This document shows, piece by piece, positions 45,713 to 54,314 of a DNA stretch of 64,000 nt (its first letter is position 1; each line of letters begins with the position of its first letter). The DNA comes from Bacteriovorax sp. GTDB taxonomy: Bacteria > Bdellovibrionota > Bacteriovoracia > Bacteriovoracales > Bacteriovoracaceae. The notes beneath the pieces were generated by a model that was not told the DNA's origin, searched no databases, and was given only the letters and a program-made list of their open reading frames with translations. Position numbers and translations under genes: made by a program. The stretch is from the NCBI GenBank assembly GCA_028710485.1, contig JAQTTZ010000002.1:1-64000 (forward strand), in the 5' to 3' direction.

Positions 45713-46567
45713 TTAACTGATGAACTTAATAATTTCTGCCATATAATTAGGCATTTGGGGGCGTGGATACCACGCTAAACACAAATCTTTCAGGTCTAAA
45801 TACTTTCCAGGCATGAGGTTGGAAAGTTCCTTCTTTTCTATAAGAGGAACAGCTATATCTTCGGCCACCACACTAAAACCGGCGCCGAGACTAATAATTG
45901 ATGCTAAACCATCAGTGTTGTTTACAAAATGCCGCGTTTTCTGGGCCAGTTCATACAGGTTATGCATTTTTAAAAAATCAAAGGTAAACTGATCGTTTTT
46001 ATCAAAATCAATTATCACTTCATTTTTTACGATATCTTTAATTCTCCTCTTCCCCCATTCATAAGGGCCTACTAAAATATATCTCTCTGTTTTAATGATT
46101 TTAGAATCCATTTCGAGCGCTACATTTTCATGGGAAACAATGACAAATTGGGATTCTCCACTTTTCAATTTATGAATCGCGGATTGCAAATCAAGCAAAT
46201 CAAATTGCATTCGTAAAAAAGGATACTTTTTTAGAACGGGAATTAAACTGGGAATTATCCGAGAACGCATTAGGCTCGAAGGTCCACTAATTTGTAAAGC
46301 AACTTCCTGCTCAGAAGATTCAAATCCCAATCTCCCCTCGAGCTCCACAACACTCTGGCAATAGCGCAAAAGTGACTCTCCTTCTGGAGTTAACTGCATT
46401 CCCTTTCGCGAGCGGATAAAAAGAGTTTTATTAAGTTCTCTTTCAAGTGAGCGAATTCTCTGGGTCACACCCGTTTGGGTGAGTCCGATTTTTTTCGCAG
46501 CATCCTGAACCGTTTTGCGGTCTACGACTGCCATAAAAGCTATTAAATTGGGGTGTACTAAACTCAT
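45713..46567 (-). CDS. LysR-type transcriptional regulator
   Basis: This 284-residue regulator has an N-terminal winged helix-turn-helix (VHPNLIAFMAVVDRKTVQDAAKKIGLTQTGVTQRIRSLE, about 4-42), a linker helix and an effector-binding domain (about 90-284). ATG 46567 overlaps the left arm of a perfect 11-base dyad at 46568-46602, the likely binding and self-regulation site. Candidates for control are its own gene, the divergent secreted-protein gene at 46652 and possibly the downstream methyltransferase run. The co-inducer is unknown. Confidence 0.9.
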   Translation of the reverse strand: MSLVHPNLIAFMAVVDRKTVQDAAKKIGLTQTGVTQRIRSLERELNKTLFIRSRKGMQLTPEGESLLRYCQSVVELEGRLGFESSEQEVALQISGPSSLMRSRIIPSLIPVLKKYPFLRMQFDLLDLQSAIHKLKSGESQFVIVSHENVALEMDSKIIKTERYILVGPYEWGKRRIKDIVKNEVIIDFDKNDQFTFDFLKMHNLYELAQKTRHFVNNTDGLASIISLGAGFSVVAEDIAVPLIEKKELSNLMPGKYLDLKDLCLAWYPRPQMPNYMAEIIKFIS

Positions 46568-46602
46568 TATAATTCATATATAAATCATTATTATGAATTA
46601 TA
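46568..46602. promoter_or_regulatory. Inverted repeat, probable LysR operator
   Basis: TATAATTCATA (46568-46578) and TATGAATTATA (46592-46602) are perfect reverse complements separated by 13 bases. They lie immediately upstream of the LysR gene and 50 bases before the divergent gene. Size and position fit an autoregulatory LysR-type site. The A+T-rich arms also contain -10-like sequences. Confidence 0.55.
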
Positions 46603-46651
46603 CAAATACAACCTTTCAGCTTAATTTCACCCTACTTTCAAAGGAGGTTAT

Positions 46652-47341
46652 ATGAAAGTTATTTTTACGTTTTTGGTTCTCGCTTTTACTAGTTTTCAAA
46701 TTATGGCAATTGATGCCACTCATGGAATGGTTATTTTTGGTAAAGATACGCTGTACGCTTATCACTTGCCCATGTTCCATAAAATTCACAACAAACAAAT
46801 GATTTTTGCTTTTGATGTCCCACTGGATATCAAAGCACAAATATCAAAATTTCAAGATACTCAGTACCTAACTTTTGTTCCTGCCCCTTTTGACCTAGAT
46901 AAATTTATCGCTCAGCCATTTGAATTAAAGGGAAATCTTTATAGTGGTCATTTTGAAAAAAATGGAGTGATTGTTTTGGAAGGAATCACCCTTGCTAATC
47001 CAAAAATTATTTACTTAAATCAGATTTCAAAAGGTGTTGATAATAACGAAGAATATAAACTTTTTGGATCAAAGACCGATGCTTACGCCCTGCACCTGAT
47101 AAATGGTAGCACGGCGATTGATCAAATTTTTAAATTAGTTCCGACAGTAGGAAGTGATGCCAGTATTGATTATGTAATTAATTCTAAATCTCTCTTTAAC
47201 TTCAGTCTTTTGGAATTAAATTTTGAATACACAATCTTCTCAATAGCTGAACATTGTCCAAGTCGTTTATGTGGCGGACCTCGCCAGAAGCTCGCAACTT
47301 TTAAAACCGAGTCTCTCTATTTTGAAGATCAAGTCATGTAA
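46652..47341 (+). CDS. Secreted protein of unknown function
   Basis: This 229-residue protein has a signal peptide (cleavage about after IMA, residue 19). The mature start DATHGMVIFGKDTLYAYHLPMFHKIHNKQM has a striking run of His and Met residues, suggestive of a metal-binding or conserved surface, followed by an alternating-strand beta domain. Two cysteines near the end (EHCPSRLCGG) could form a disulfide. No named family was recognised, though I recall 'HG...LYxSHLPMFH' proteins of unknown function in related bacteria. A consensus AAAGGAGGT precedes ATG 46652. Confidence 0.7.
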   Translation: MKVIFTFLVLAFTSFQIMAIDATHGMVIFGKDTLYAYHLPMFHKIHNKQMIFAFDVPLDIKAQISKFQDTQYLTFVPAPFDLDKFIAQPFELKGNLYSGHFEKNGVIVLEGITLANPKIIYLNQISKGVDNNEEYKLFGSKTDAYALHLINGSTAIDQIFKLVPTVGSDASIDYVINSKSLFNFSLLELNFEYTIFSIAEHCPSRLCGGPRQKLATFKTESLYFEDQVM

Positions 47342-47342
47342 T

Positions 47343-47372
47343 AAAAAAGCCACTTTTAAAAGTGGCTTTTTT
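47343..47372. terminator. Bidirectional terminator
   Basis: A fully palindromic A-run/GCCACTTTTAAAAGTGGC/T-run element lies between the convergent secreted-protein and O-methyltransferase genes. It can terminate both transcripts. Confidence 0.85.
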
Positions 47373-47392
47373 TTGTTTTAAAATTATTTTTC

Positions 47393-48052
47393 CTAAATCT
47401 TCTTAGTTACTAGAAACATTCCATCTCTAATCGGAAGAAGAGTTCCATAAAGAGTCGGCTCACTCGCAATATAATCATTCACCAGGCGAATAAATTCAGT
47501 ATTGCGATCGTGAAGATCACTTCCTGATAATTCGGTTCCTGGAACCACTCTCCCACTCCAGAGAGCATTATCAATCACGATTATTCCGCGAGGAGAAAGC
47601 ATAGGAACCGTCAGCTTCAAATAATCAATATAATTTCTTTTATCTGCATCAATAAATACAAAATCAAAGGGTGCTTTAAGAGTAGGAATAATATCTAAAC
47701 CATTTCCGAGCAGACTTTTGATTTTATGGCCGTGCTGAGACTTGCTCCAAAATTCCTTTGCCAATGCAACAGTGCTTTCATTGATATCTACGGTAAAAAT
47801 CTCTCCATCTTCTGGAATATTTTCTGCCATAGTAAGGGCCGAGTAACCAGTGAATGTCCCTAGCTCCAAAACTCTCTTGGCCGAAATAGAACGAAGAAGA
47901 AAGCCTATAAATGAAGCTTCCATTTTCCCTATCAGCATTTGCGAACCATGGACGTTTGCACGCGTATAGTCTTCTATGCGATCACAGTCGGCCGAGGGTA
48001 AATTACTTTTAGCGATACAATATTCTTCAATTTTTTTGTCTACCATTTGCAT
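47393..48052 (-). CDS. O-methyltransferase, family 3 (catechol/caffeoyl-CoA type)
   Basis: This 219-residue SAM-dependent O-methyltransferase has KRVLELGTFTGYSALTMAE (about 59-77), GEIFTVDIN (about 82-90), FDFVFIDADKRNYIDYL (about 128-144, divalent-metal aspartates) and GIIVIDNALWSGRV. Bacterial members methylate catechol-like compounds or tRNA hydroxyuridine (TrmR type), and the tRNA option deserves weight. AGGAA precedes ATG 48052. It ends at a bidirectional terminator and diverges from the DAHP synthase gene. Confidence 0.85.
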   Translation of the reverse strand: MQMVDKKIEEYCIAKSNLPSADCDRIEDYTRANVHGSQMLIGKMEASFIGFLLRSISAKRVLELGTFTGYSALTMAENIPEDGEIFTVDINESTVALAKEFWSKSQHGHKIKSLLGNGLDIIPTLKAPFDFVFIDADKRNYIDYLKLTVPMLSPRGIIVIDNALWSGRVVPGTELSGSDLHDRNTEFIRLVNDYIASEPTLYGTLLPIRDGMFLVTKKI

Positions 48053-48134
48053 ATAAATTTCCTAGGTTAGCAGTGTTTTTCTATCCTCTCAAAGGCCGCT
48101 TAACAATAGCGTAAAAAGAGAGTAAGGTATAGCC

Positions 48135-49229
48135 ATGAAAATAGACTCAATCAGCTCTTGGCTTCCAAACTTTAACAGCAATAGTGAACCACTTGTGATC
48201 GCTGGGCCTTGCTCAGCAGAATCCCTTGATCAAATGCTTACCACTGCCAATGCTTTAAAAAATATTCCTGCAGTAAAAATTTTCCGTGCAGGCATTTGGA
48301 AACCCCGAACTCGTCCCAACAACTTTGAAGGTGTAGGTGAAATCGCTCTACCTTGGTTGACCGAAGTTAAAAAACAATCAGGACTTCTCACGACGACTGA
48401 AGTGGCAACCGCTAAACATGTTGAGCTCTGCCTAAAACATGGCGTTGATATTTTATGGATTGGAGCACGCACTACTGCGAACCCGTTTTCAGTACAAGAA
48501 ATTGCTGATGCACTAAAAGGCGTTAATATCCCCGTAATGATTAAAAATCCGATCAATGCTGATCTTCAACTATGGATTGGCGCGATTGAGCGACTCAATA
48601 ACGCCGGTATTAATAAAATTATCGCCATCCACAGAGGTTTTTCTGTTGCCGATAAATTAGAATTTAGAAACGATCCTCTTTGGCGAATTCCGATGGAATT
48701 AAAAGTTAAATTTCCAGAGCTGCCATTGATCTGTGATCCTTCACATATCACTGGAGATCGCGAACTAATTCAAAAAGTTTGTCAAAAGGCCATGGATCTC
48801 AATATGAACGGACTGATTATTGAAACTCATCCGACACCTGAATCGGCCTGGTCAGATGCTGCTCAACAAGTAACTCCCGAGAGATTAAAAACAATTCTTT
48901 CTCAACTCTCTATTAAAACTGAGCACTCAAACAACGCCAACTTTGAGGCCCAACTAAATAATCTACGCCATCAAATTGATCGATTGGACAACGAGCTTCT
49001 TCACACGCTTAAGCATAGAAAAGATGTTGTCGAAAAAATTGCCAATGCAAAAATCGAGCAAAAGATTACTGCCCTTCAACGAAATCGCTTTGATCAATTG
49101 ATGAAAGAGAGAATAGATGCAGGAAAAAGCTTGGGGCTCGAAGAATTATTTATTAAAGAAATTTTCGATGCCATTCACGATCAATCAGTTAAATTACAAA
49201 CTGATTTATTCGAACGCTCTAAAAAATGA
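48135..49229 (+). CDS. Bifunctional DAHP synthase-chorismate mutase
   Basis: This 364-residue fusion acts in aromatic biosynthesis. The N-terminal part (about 18-255) is a type I-beta DAHP synthase: IAGPCSAES (about 22-30), KIFRAGIWKPRTRPNNFEG (about 49-67), MIKNPIN, IAIHRGF and LICDPSHITG. The C-terminal part (about 276-355) is an AroQ-class chorismate mutase (LRHQIDRLDNELLHTLKHRKDVV). It catalyses the first shikimate step and the branch towards Phe/Tyr, with the mutase likely acting as the feedback sensor. This domain order (synthase first) is the one known from Bacteroidota. No other aro genes are adjacent. Confidence 0.9.
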   Translation: MKIDSISSWLPNFNSNSEPLVIAGPCSAESLDQMLTTANALKNIPAVKIFRAGIWKPRTRPNNFEGVGEIALPWLTEVKKQSGLLTTTEVATAKHVELCLKHGVDILWIGARTTANPFSVQEIADALKGVNIPVMIKNPINADLQLWIGAIERLNNAGINKIIAIHRGFSVADKLEFRNDPLWRIPMELKVKFPELPLICDPSHITGDRELIQKVCQKAMDLNMNGLIIETHPTPESAWSDAAQQVTPERLKTILSQLSIKTEHSNNANFEAQLNNLRHQIDRLDNELLHTLKHRKDVVEKIANAKIEQKITALQRNRFDQLMKERIDAGKSLGLEELFIKEIFDAIHDQSVKLQTDLFERSKK

Positions 49230-49233
49230 GCCT

Positions 49234-50184
49234 TTATGAAGCCTTCTTCAATCCAGAATTTTCTTTTTTAATTTCACAGTAATGTGAGAAATCCTTTCTT
49301 ACGTGTCCTGGGTCAAGCACCTCTGCTCTATCTTTCATGTTGTAAAGCCACTGAAAAAGATCGTCACACACTTCAATAGTTGCCGCCCATATCATTTCTC
49401 CCTCTGTATTTGAGGTAACAAATGGATTTCCTAAAAAATGATGACTGGGAAGCAGATCGGCTTCGTATTGGCTATAGATTTTTAAAATCAATCTCTCTTC
49501 TTTGCCGTTGATTAATCTCAAATGACAAATAAATTCATTTACTTCAATCTGACTAAGGTTCGGTTCATACTCATGATTGAAATCCATAACATCTTTAATA
49601 TCTTCGACACCAAAAAACACAAGTGATTTATCGTGGACACTCTCACCGATAACACACAAAATTCCATCTAGAAAAACAAGGCGATGAGGAAATACCACAC
49701 ACTCTTTATTATTTAAAAATTCGATCGTGATCGATTTTTTATAACAAATAACATAATCAATTTTCTTTTTTAAATTTTCAATCTCACTCAATTTCACAGA
49801 GACATCGGCAGGTTTTCTATATAAATTAAACTGCTCGAAAGCTTTTTGGGCAACCATCAATTTATTTTTTACGATTCTTTGATAATAATGTTTAAAATTA
49901 TTCTGATTACCTTCTTTATGAAAACTCGCCTGTAAGGCCAGCCACTCCGAAAGCGAGAACTCCATCTTGATTCTACACTTATCTTTTAAAGGATAAATAA
50001 AAGCATCATCACTCTCGAATATAACATCAAAGCGATTCAAGAATTGTTGAAACTGAGCAAGAGTTCCCTCATCCATATTTAGGGAAGCGCAAAAAAGAGT
50101 TTTATCTTTCTTTTCTTTAAGCTCTTCTAGAGAGACCAAGAATTTCCAAAAAGTATCATTCAAAATCAATTGCATCTCAGACAT
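49234..50184 (-). CDS. WYL domain protein, probable regulator
   Basis: This 316-residue protein has a WYL-like centre: KSITIEFLNNKECVVFPHRLVFLDGILCVIGES (about 149-181), with HRLVFLDGILCVIG matching the ligand-binding fold. The C-terminal extension (IWAATIEVCDDLFQWLYNMKDRAEVLDP, about 269-296) is the usual WCX end. The N-terminal 90 residues have the position of a DNA-binding domain but no clear helix-turn-helix by eye. Such proteins respond to nucleic acid fragments or nucleotides. AGGAT precedes ATG 50184. Its stop lies four bases from that of the convergent DAHP synthase gene. Confidence 0.75.
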   Translation of the reverse strand: MSEMQLILNDTFWKFLVSLEELKEKKDKTLFCASLNMDEGTLAQFQQFLNRFDVIFESDDAFIYPLKDKCRIKMEFSLSEWLALQASFHKEGNQNNFKHYYQRIVKNKLMVAQKAFEQFNLYRKPADVSVKLSEIENLKKKIDYVICYKKSITIEFLNNKECVVFPHRLVFLDGILCVIGESVHDKSLVFFGVEDIKDVMDFNHEYEPNLSQIEVNEFICHLRLINGKEERLILKIYSQYEADLLPSHHFLGNPFVTSNTEGEMIWAATIEVCDDLFQWLYNMKDRAEVLDPGHVRKDFSHYCEIKKENSGLKKAS

Positions 50185-50278
50185 CGACTATCCTAATGTA
50201 GAGTTATAAAGACTACTAAACCTGTCGGCTATTATTTGTCGAATCTTGAATTTTTTTATTAAAAAAGAGGAAAACTAG

Positions 50279-51148
50279 CTATAAGCCATTAAAATCTTTG
50301 GGCTCAATTTCAAAAGAGTAATTCTGGTTTTGGTATTCTAATTGGTAATTAAAGGCATGTAGATAAAGCCGACGGCCTGCTTTTCCGCCATAAAAGAGAT
50401 CCCCCCTTAGAGGAAACCCCATGTGTGCCAGCTGGGCCCTGATTTGGTGCCGGAGTCCAGACTTAAGATCAACTTCCATCAATGTGGTTGAGGTTCTCGA
50501 ATCATAATGTAGGGGCCTTAGAGACAACTCTCCTCTTTCTCCCTTTGATTCATTATCAGAAACAATTACACGTTTTCCTTTGATCTCTTTTGAAGAAAAA
50601 TAATGAGTGAAATTTCCGTTCAAACGACACTCACCTTCTACGACGCAAAGATAAGTTTTTTTCTTGGCGATTGTTTTGAAATGTTCTCGCAAGTATTGAT
50701 AGGCTTCTTCATTTTTAACATAAACCAAAACCCCTGAGGTTTCAAAATCCAAGCGATACAAAAGCCCGCGGTCGTAATTTTTTGTATTCACGGCCAGGCA
50801 TGCTGCTTTATTAACTCGCAAAAAACTAAGGCAATTATTTTTTTCATCGTAAACTAAAGGGTGGACGAAAAGATTAGCAGGTTTATTCATAACTAAAAAA
50901 TTTTCGTCATCAAAGATGATATCGATTTGGGGCCCAATATATTCTGGATTAATTTCACCATCATTAACAAAATTTAAAGGCAGAGAGAGCGTTGCATGCT
51001 TAGTAAAGGATCGATTTAGAAAAGACTTATCGAAATATTTTTTTAATTTAGATCCTGAGGCCTTGAAATTTGATTTTAAAAATTCTTCAACTGAAGAAAT
51101 GGGTTCGAGCAAAGAATAGTCGATGGTATTTATGGGATCCGTAATCAC
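50279..51148 (-). CDS. RluA-family RNA pseudouridine synthase
   Basis: This protein is about 289 residues. The catalytic motif GLLYRLDFETSGVLVYVKN (about 127-145) contains the family aspartate in RLDxxTSG. VMNKPANLFVHP precedes it, and LKSGLRHQIRAQLAHMGFPLRGD lies near the end. The domain makes pseudouridine in rRNA or tRNA; the target is not predictable. The frame stays open up to TTG 51205, but that start lies within the terminator stem at 51172-51195. GTG 51148 is therefore my choice, with a weak ribosome site. A TTG or other start just inside is possible. Confidence 0.8.
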   Translation of the reverse strand: MITDPINTIDYSLLEPISSVEEFLKSNFKASGSKLKKYFDKSFLNRSFTKHATLSLPLNFVNDGEINPEYIGPQIDIIFDDENFLVMNKPANLFVHPLVYDEKNNCLSFLRVNKAACLAVNTKNYDRGLLYRLDFETSGVLVYVKNEEAYQYLREHFKTIAKKKTYLCVVEGECRLNGNFTHYFSSKEIKGKRVIVSDNESKGERGELSLRPLHYDSRTSTTLMEVDLKSGLRHQIRAQLAHMGFPLRGDLFYGGKAGRRLYLHAFNYQLEYQNQNYSFEIEPKDFNGL

Positions 51149-51171
51149 GACCTGTCGGGAGGGAGTAAAAG

Positions 51172-51195
51172 AAAGCCTAGCATAAGCTAGGCTTT
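51172..51195 (-). terminator. Rho-independent terminator of the 65-residue gene
   Basis: A perfect ten-base-pair stem AAAGCCTAGC / GCTAGGCTTT with a four-base loop is followed on the minus strand by CTTTTA. It lies 57 bases after the small gene's stop and upstream of the RluA-family start. Confidence 0.8.
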
Positions 51196-51251
51196 TTAGT
51201 AACAAAAACCAGAAGTCCTACTGACAAAAGGTTTTGTAATACAAATTTTAA

Positions 51252-51449
51252 TTAGAAGTTTGAATCAAGATAAGCTAAAACTTTCTTTCTTAATTCTTCA
51301 ATCCCCATGTCTTCTTCGACTTCGCCATCCAGCAGAAGTTCTCTTTTAATGTAATCAACTGGAAAACCAGTTAATTCTGCAAGGGTCCCTAAAGAAACTA
51401 CTGTTTCTGAAGTTGGTTTAGATACATCTTGTAAACCTAAAGCTCCCAT
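51252..51449 (-). CDS. Small acidic protein, unknown function
   Basis: This 65-residue cytoplasmic protein is predicted mostly helical. Notable parts are SLGTLAELTGFPVDYIKRELLLDGE (about 19-43), like a short helix-turn-helix or winged unit, then EEDMGIEELRKKVLAYLD. It looks like the segment used by some nucleoid or regulatory proteins, but no family is certain. AAAGGAG precedes ATG 51449 and a perfect terminator follows, so it is a stand-alone gene. Expression control cannot be inferred. Confidence 0.7.
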   Translation of the reverse strand: MGALGLQDVSKPTSETVVSLGTLAELTGFPVDYIKRELLLDGEVEEDMGIEELRKKVLAYLDSNF

Positions 51450-51648
51450 TCAACACTCCTTTGTCTTCTTAAAACTTAGCCGATCCCGAAATTTCGTCGA
51501 TCCTTCAACGAAAAGTTCCAAGATGTTTTCCTGGCTAAATAGTCAATTACTATGACGCATAAAAATCATATCTATTGATAGAATTGCATGTCAAACATTG
51601 TTATTAGTTATGATCTGAATGTAAGTTTTTATTAGAATACAAGTAATT

Positions 51649-52818
51649 TTATAGAGTTAGGGTATGAGTAAAACTGTCTCGCTTGTAAGTCATCTCTTTA
51701 TACTCATCTTCGACCTCACTCAGCAAAGTGATGCCACCACCAGCTTGATAGAGCATAGTATAGTTCTCGAAGTCCACGACACTTGATCTTATATTGATAG
51801 ACGCACTCTTCATTTCTTTATACAAAATTAATGTTGAGCCACAATAAAATCCACGCTCACGTTTTTCTAATTCCTGAATTAATCTCATTGATCTTTTTTT
51901 TGGTGCTCCCGTAATACTTCCTCCCGGAAATAGTTTTTCAATCACTTTCCACAAATTTACAGAGGCACTTAATTCAACATCAATTTGCGAGTATTGATGA
52001 AGTAAACCTGGAACTAATTTAGGAAATTTCTTTTTTACTATTTGTGCGCGAGGAAACTCTATACGAGAAAGATCATTGCGAAGAAGATCACTGATCATAT
52101 AAAGCTCAGCTTGGCTTTTTTTATCATTCACCAAAGTCTTCCATAACGGCTTCCAATCTTCAGAATCAATTCTTTTAAGCGTTCCTTTTATCGGCATTGC
52201 AGAAAGAGTTTTTTCTCTGTGTTGAAATAAACACTCTGGAGAATTACTTAGAAATAATTTTTTAAAAAAAGGTATATAGGTAGCAGATCCATAGGCCCCC
52301 CTAGAAGCTTTATCTCTCCATAGAGAAAACAGGAAATCCTCAGGCCTTAAATATTCTTTAAAAGAATATAGATAAGGATAAGTGAGATTGAATTGATAAC
52401 AATTTCCCTTTAATAATTCCTCATAACCCGTTTCAAATGATTTTTTATAATCTTCGAGACTCGGACAGCTTAGAGGCCTCAATTCAATTTTGTTGAAGAC
52501 TGAAGGCTCAATCACTTGAAAAGAATTAAAATGAATATCAATAACCAGCATGGTCTCAACACTCAAAAGTTGAAATTCATTTTCGATTAAAAAACCTAAC
52601 TCATAAAATAAATGAATGACTCTGGGAAGATCGAAGCTGGAACTGAGGAGGATTTTCTGATTCTCTTCAATCCAATTATTAAAATCATATGAAAAACTAT
52701 GACCCGTTAGCAGATCTATAGCGTGATAGCGGTAATAGGCAATTGCCTTATTCGCTCCGGCCAATTTTAGCAATTGGTATTTATAAGGAATTATTGAAAA
52801 AAGATTATTGTCCGTCAC
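51649..52818 (-). CDS. pabB: Aminodeoxychorismate synthase component I (PabB-like)
   Basis: This 389-residue chorismate-utilising enzyme has the PabB signature MPIKGTLKR (about 207-215), a domain with DLLRNDLSRI (about 243-252), the catalytic core LFPGGSITGAPKKRSMRLIQELE (about 294-316) and RGFYCGSTLIL. PIKGT (rather than PIAGT) favours PabB over anthranilate synthase. It makes 4-amino-4-deoxychorismate for folate. GTG 52818 lies inside the end of dnaB (14-base overlap). No glutaminase (PabA) partner is nearby. Confidence 0.8.
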   Translation of the reverse strand: MTDNNLFSIIPYKYQLLKLAGANKAIAYYRYHAIDLLTGHSFSYDFNNWIEENQKILLSSSFDLPRVIHLFYELGFLIENEFQLLSVETMLVIDIHFNSFQVIEPSVFNKIELRPLSCPSLEDYKKSFETGYEELLKGNCYQFNLTYPYLYSFKEYLRPEDFLFSLWRDKASRGAYGSATYIPFFKKLFLSNSPECLFQHREKTLSAMPIKGTLKRIDSEDWKPLWKTLVNDKKSQAELYMISDLLRNDLSRIEFPRAQIVKKKFPKLVPGLLHQYSQIDVELSASVNLWKVIEKLFPGGSITGAPKKRSMRLIQELEKRERGFYCGSTLILYKEMKSASINIRSSVVDFENYTMLYQAGGGITLLSEVEDEYKEMTYKRDSFTHTLTL

Positions 52819-54160
52819 GGTGAGCAGCTAGATTTTCAAAGCTAGTATAAGCACCAACCCAAGCGAGCTTCGCAGTACCAATTTCTCCTGCACGGTTCTT
52901 TCCAACGATAATTTCTGCAATCCCCGGCTCTTTTGTGTCAGGGTAATAAACTTCGTCTCGATAAACGAACATGACGATATCCGCATCCTGCTCAATCGCT
53001 CCAGACTCTCGAAGATCGGCAGTAGAAGGGCGCTTGTTTGGACGAGACTCAACACCGCGGTTAAGCTGTGAAAGGGCAATGACCGGACAACCGAGTTCCT
53101 TCGCCATTGTTTTGAGCCCACGAGAAATTTCCGCAATCTGTTGCTCACGTTGAATATTTTTACTGGTTGACCCCATCAACTGCAAGTAGTCGATGACGAT
53201 TAAACCAAGACCTTGATCGGCCTTAATTTTACGACTCTGACTTTGAATATCTAGAATGGTTGTGTTCCCTGAATCATTGATATAAATCGGCAACGATGAG
53301 AGCTCCTGAGTCGCTTTAGCGATACTTCTTAAATCGGTATCTAAGAAAGCTTTCTTACGAACTCTTTTTGAATCGACTTTCGCCCGTCCTGTAAGAAGTC
53401 TCATCGATAATTCCGTCGCTAACATCTCTAGAGAAAAAATTACACAAGGAAGACCTGATTGAATACATGCACTCACTGCCACATTCAGTGCCAGAGAGGT
53501 TTTTCCCATAGCAGGACGAGCTGCAAGAACGATAAGCTGTCCTGGTTGCATTCCCAATAAAAGTTCGTCTAATCGAGGATAACCCGTCGAGAGACCTGAA
53601 ATCTCTCCCATCAATCTAGATGTATCTTCTAATTCTTTTAAGTTTTGTTTTAAAGTGGCATTAAGCTTTACCATCGAGCCGGTTTTAGCGTCGTTGGTAA
53701 GTTTAAAGAAACTTGATTCTACTTCTTGAATAAAATCATCTGCGTCTCCAGAGTACGACATCCCCATCTGCACCACTCTCATGGCCGTGCGGATAATTTC
53801 TCGCATTGAAGATTTGTCTTTTACAATTTTGGCGTAGTCATACACATTGGCCGATGAAGCTTGGTCTTCAACAAGACTCAAGACAAAAGATTGACCGCCT
53901 ACTTCTTCAAGTTTTCCCTTCTCTTGAAGTTTAGAACAAACAGTAACGTAATCGATCGCGCGGTTAGCGAGAGAAAGATCGGCAATGACGTCGAAAATAA
54001 TCCCGTAGCGGGGATCATAAAAATGATCCTGAGTAATTTTTAGATTCGAGATTTCATCAAATACAGAGCCATCGATAATTAAACAACCAACCATTGCTTT
54101 CTCGGCTAATAGATCATGAGGAAGTTCATTAACTTGATTATTATTATCATTTCTGGCCAT
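52805..54160 (-). CDS. dnaB: Replicative DNA helicase DnaB
   Basis: This 451-residue hexameric helicase has an N-terminal DnaB domain (ELPHDLLAEKAMVGCLIID, about 12-30) and a RecA-like core: LLLGMQPGQLIVLAARPAMGKTSLALN (Walker A GKT), LIVIDYLQLM (Walker B), SQLNRGVESRPNKRPSTADLRESGAIEQDAD and FVYRDEVYY. ATG 54160 was chosen because AGGGA lies six bases upstream; a longer frame to 54223 would overlap a terminator. It follows rplI in the same direction. Confidence 0.95.
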   Translation of the reverse strand: MARNDNNNQVNELPHDLLAEKAMVGCLIIDGSVFDEISNLKITQDHFYDPRYGIIFDVIADLSLANRAIDYVTVCSKLQEKGKLEEVGGQSFVLSLVEDQASSANVYDYAKIVKDKSSMREIIRTAMRVVQMGMSYSGDADDFIQEVESSFFKLTNDAKTGSMVKLNATLKQNLKELEDTSRLMGEISGLSTGYPRLDELLLGMQPGQLIVLAARPAMGKTSLALNVAVSACIQSGLPCVIFSLEMLATELSMRLLTGRAKVDSKRVRKKAFLDTDLRSIAKATQELSSLPIYINDSGNTTILDIQSQSRKIKADQGLGLIVIDYLQLMGSTSKNIQREQQIAEISRGLKTMAKELGCPVIALSQLNRGVESRPNKRPSTADLRESGAIEQDADIVMFVYRDEVYYPDTKEPGIAEIIVGKNRAGEIGTAKLAWVGAYTSFENLAAHRDGQ

Positions 54161-54222
54161 ATTTGTCCCTTGTTTGCTTCGGCTCCTGCCTCTCGCGTAT
54201 ATCCCATACTGGGAATAAAACA

Positions 54223-54250
54223 AAGAGGACCTCTTAATAGAGGTCCTCTT
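54223..54250 (-). terminator. Terminator between rplI and dnaB
   Basis: A perfect 12-base-pair stem AAGAGGACCTCT / AGAGGTCCTCTT with a four-base loop is followed by TTTGTTTTATT on the minus strand. It divides the ribosomal genes from dnaB-pabB. Confidence 0.85.
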
Positions 54251-54254
54251 ATAG

Positions 54255-54280
54255 ATTCTTGAATTAAATTCTTGAATTAA
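54255..54280 (+). repeat. Tandem 13-base repeat
   Basis: ATTCTTGAATTAA occurs twice back to back at 54255-54267 and 54268-54280, in the gap after rplI beside the terminator. Confidence 0.85.
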
Positions 54281-54314
54281 CTTCTTAAAATATTACTTCA
54301 AATGACCGTAAAAA

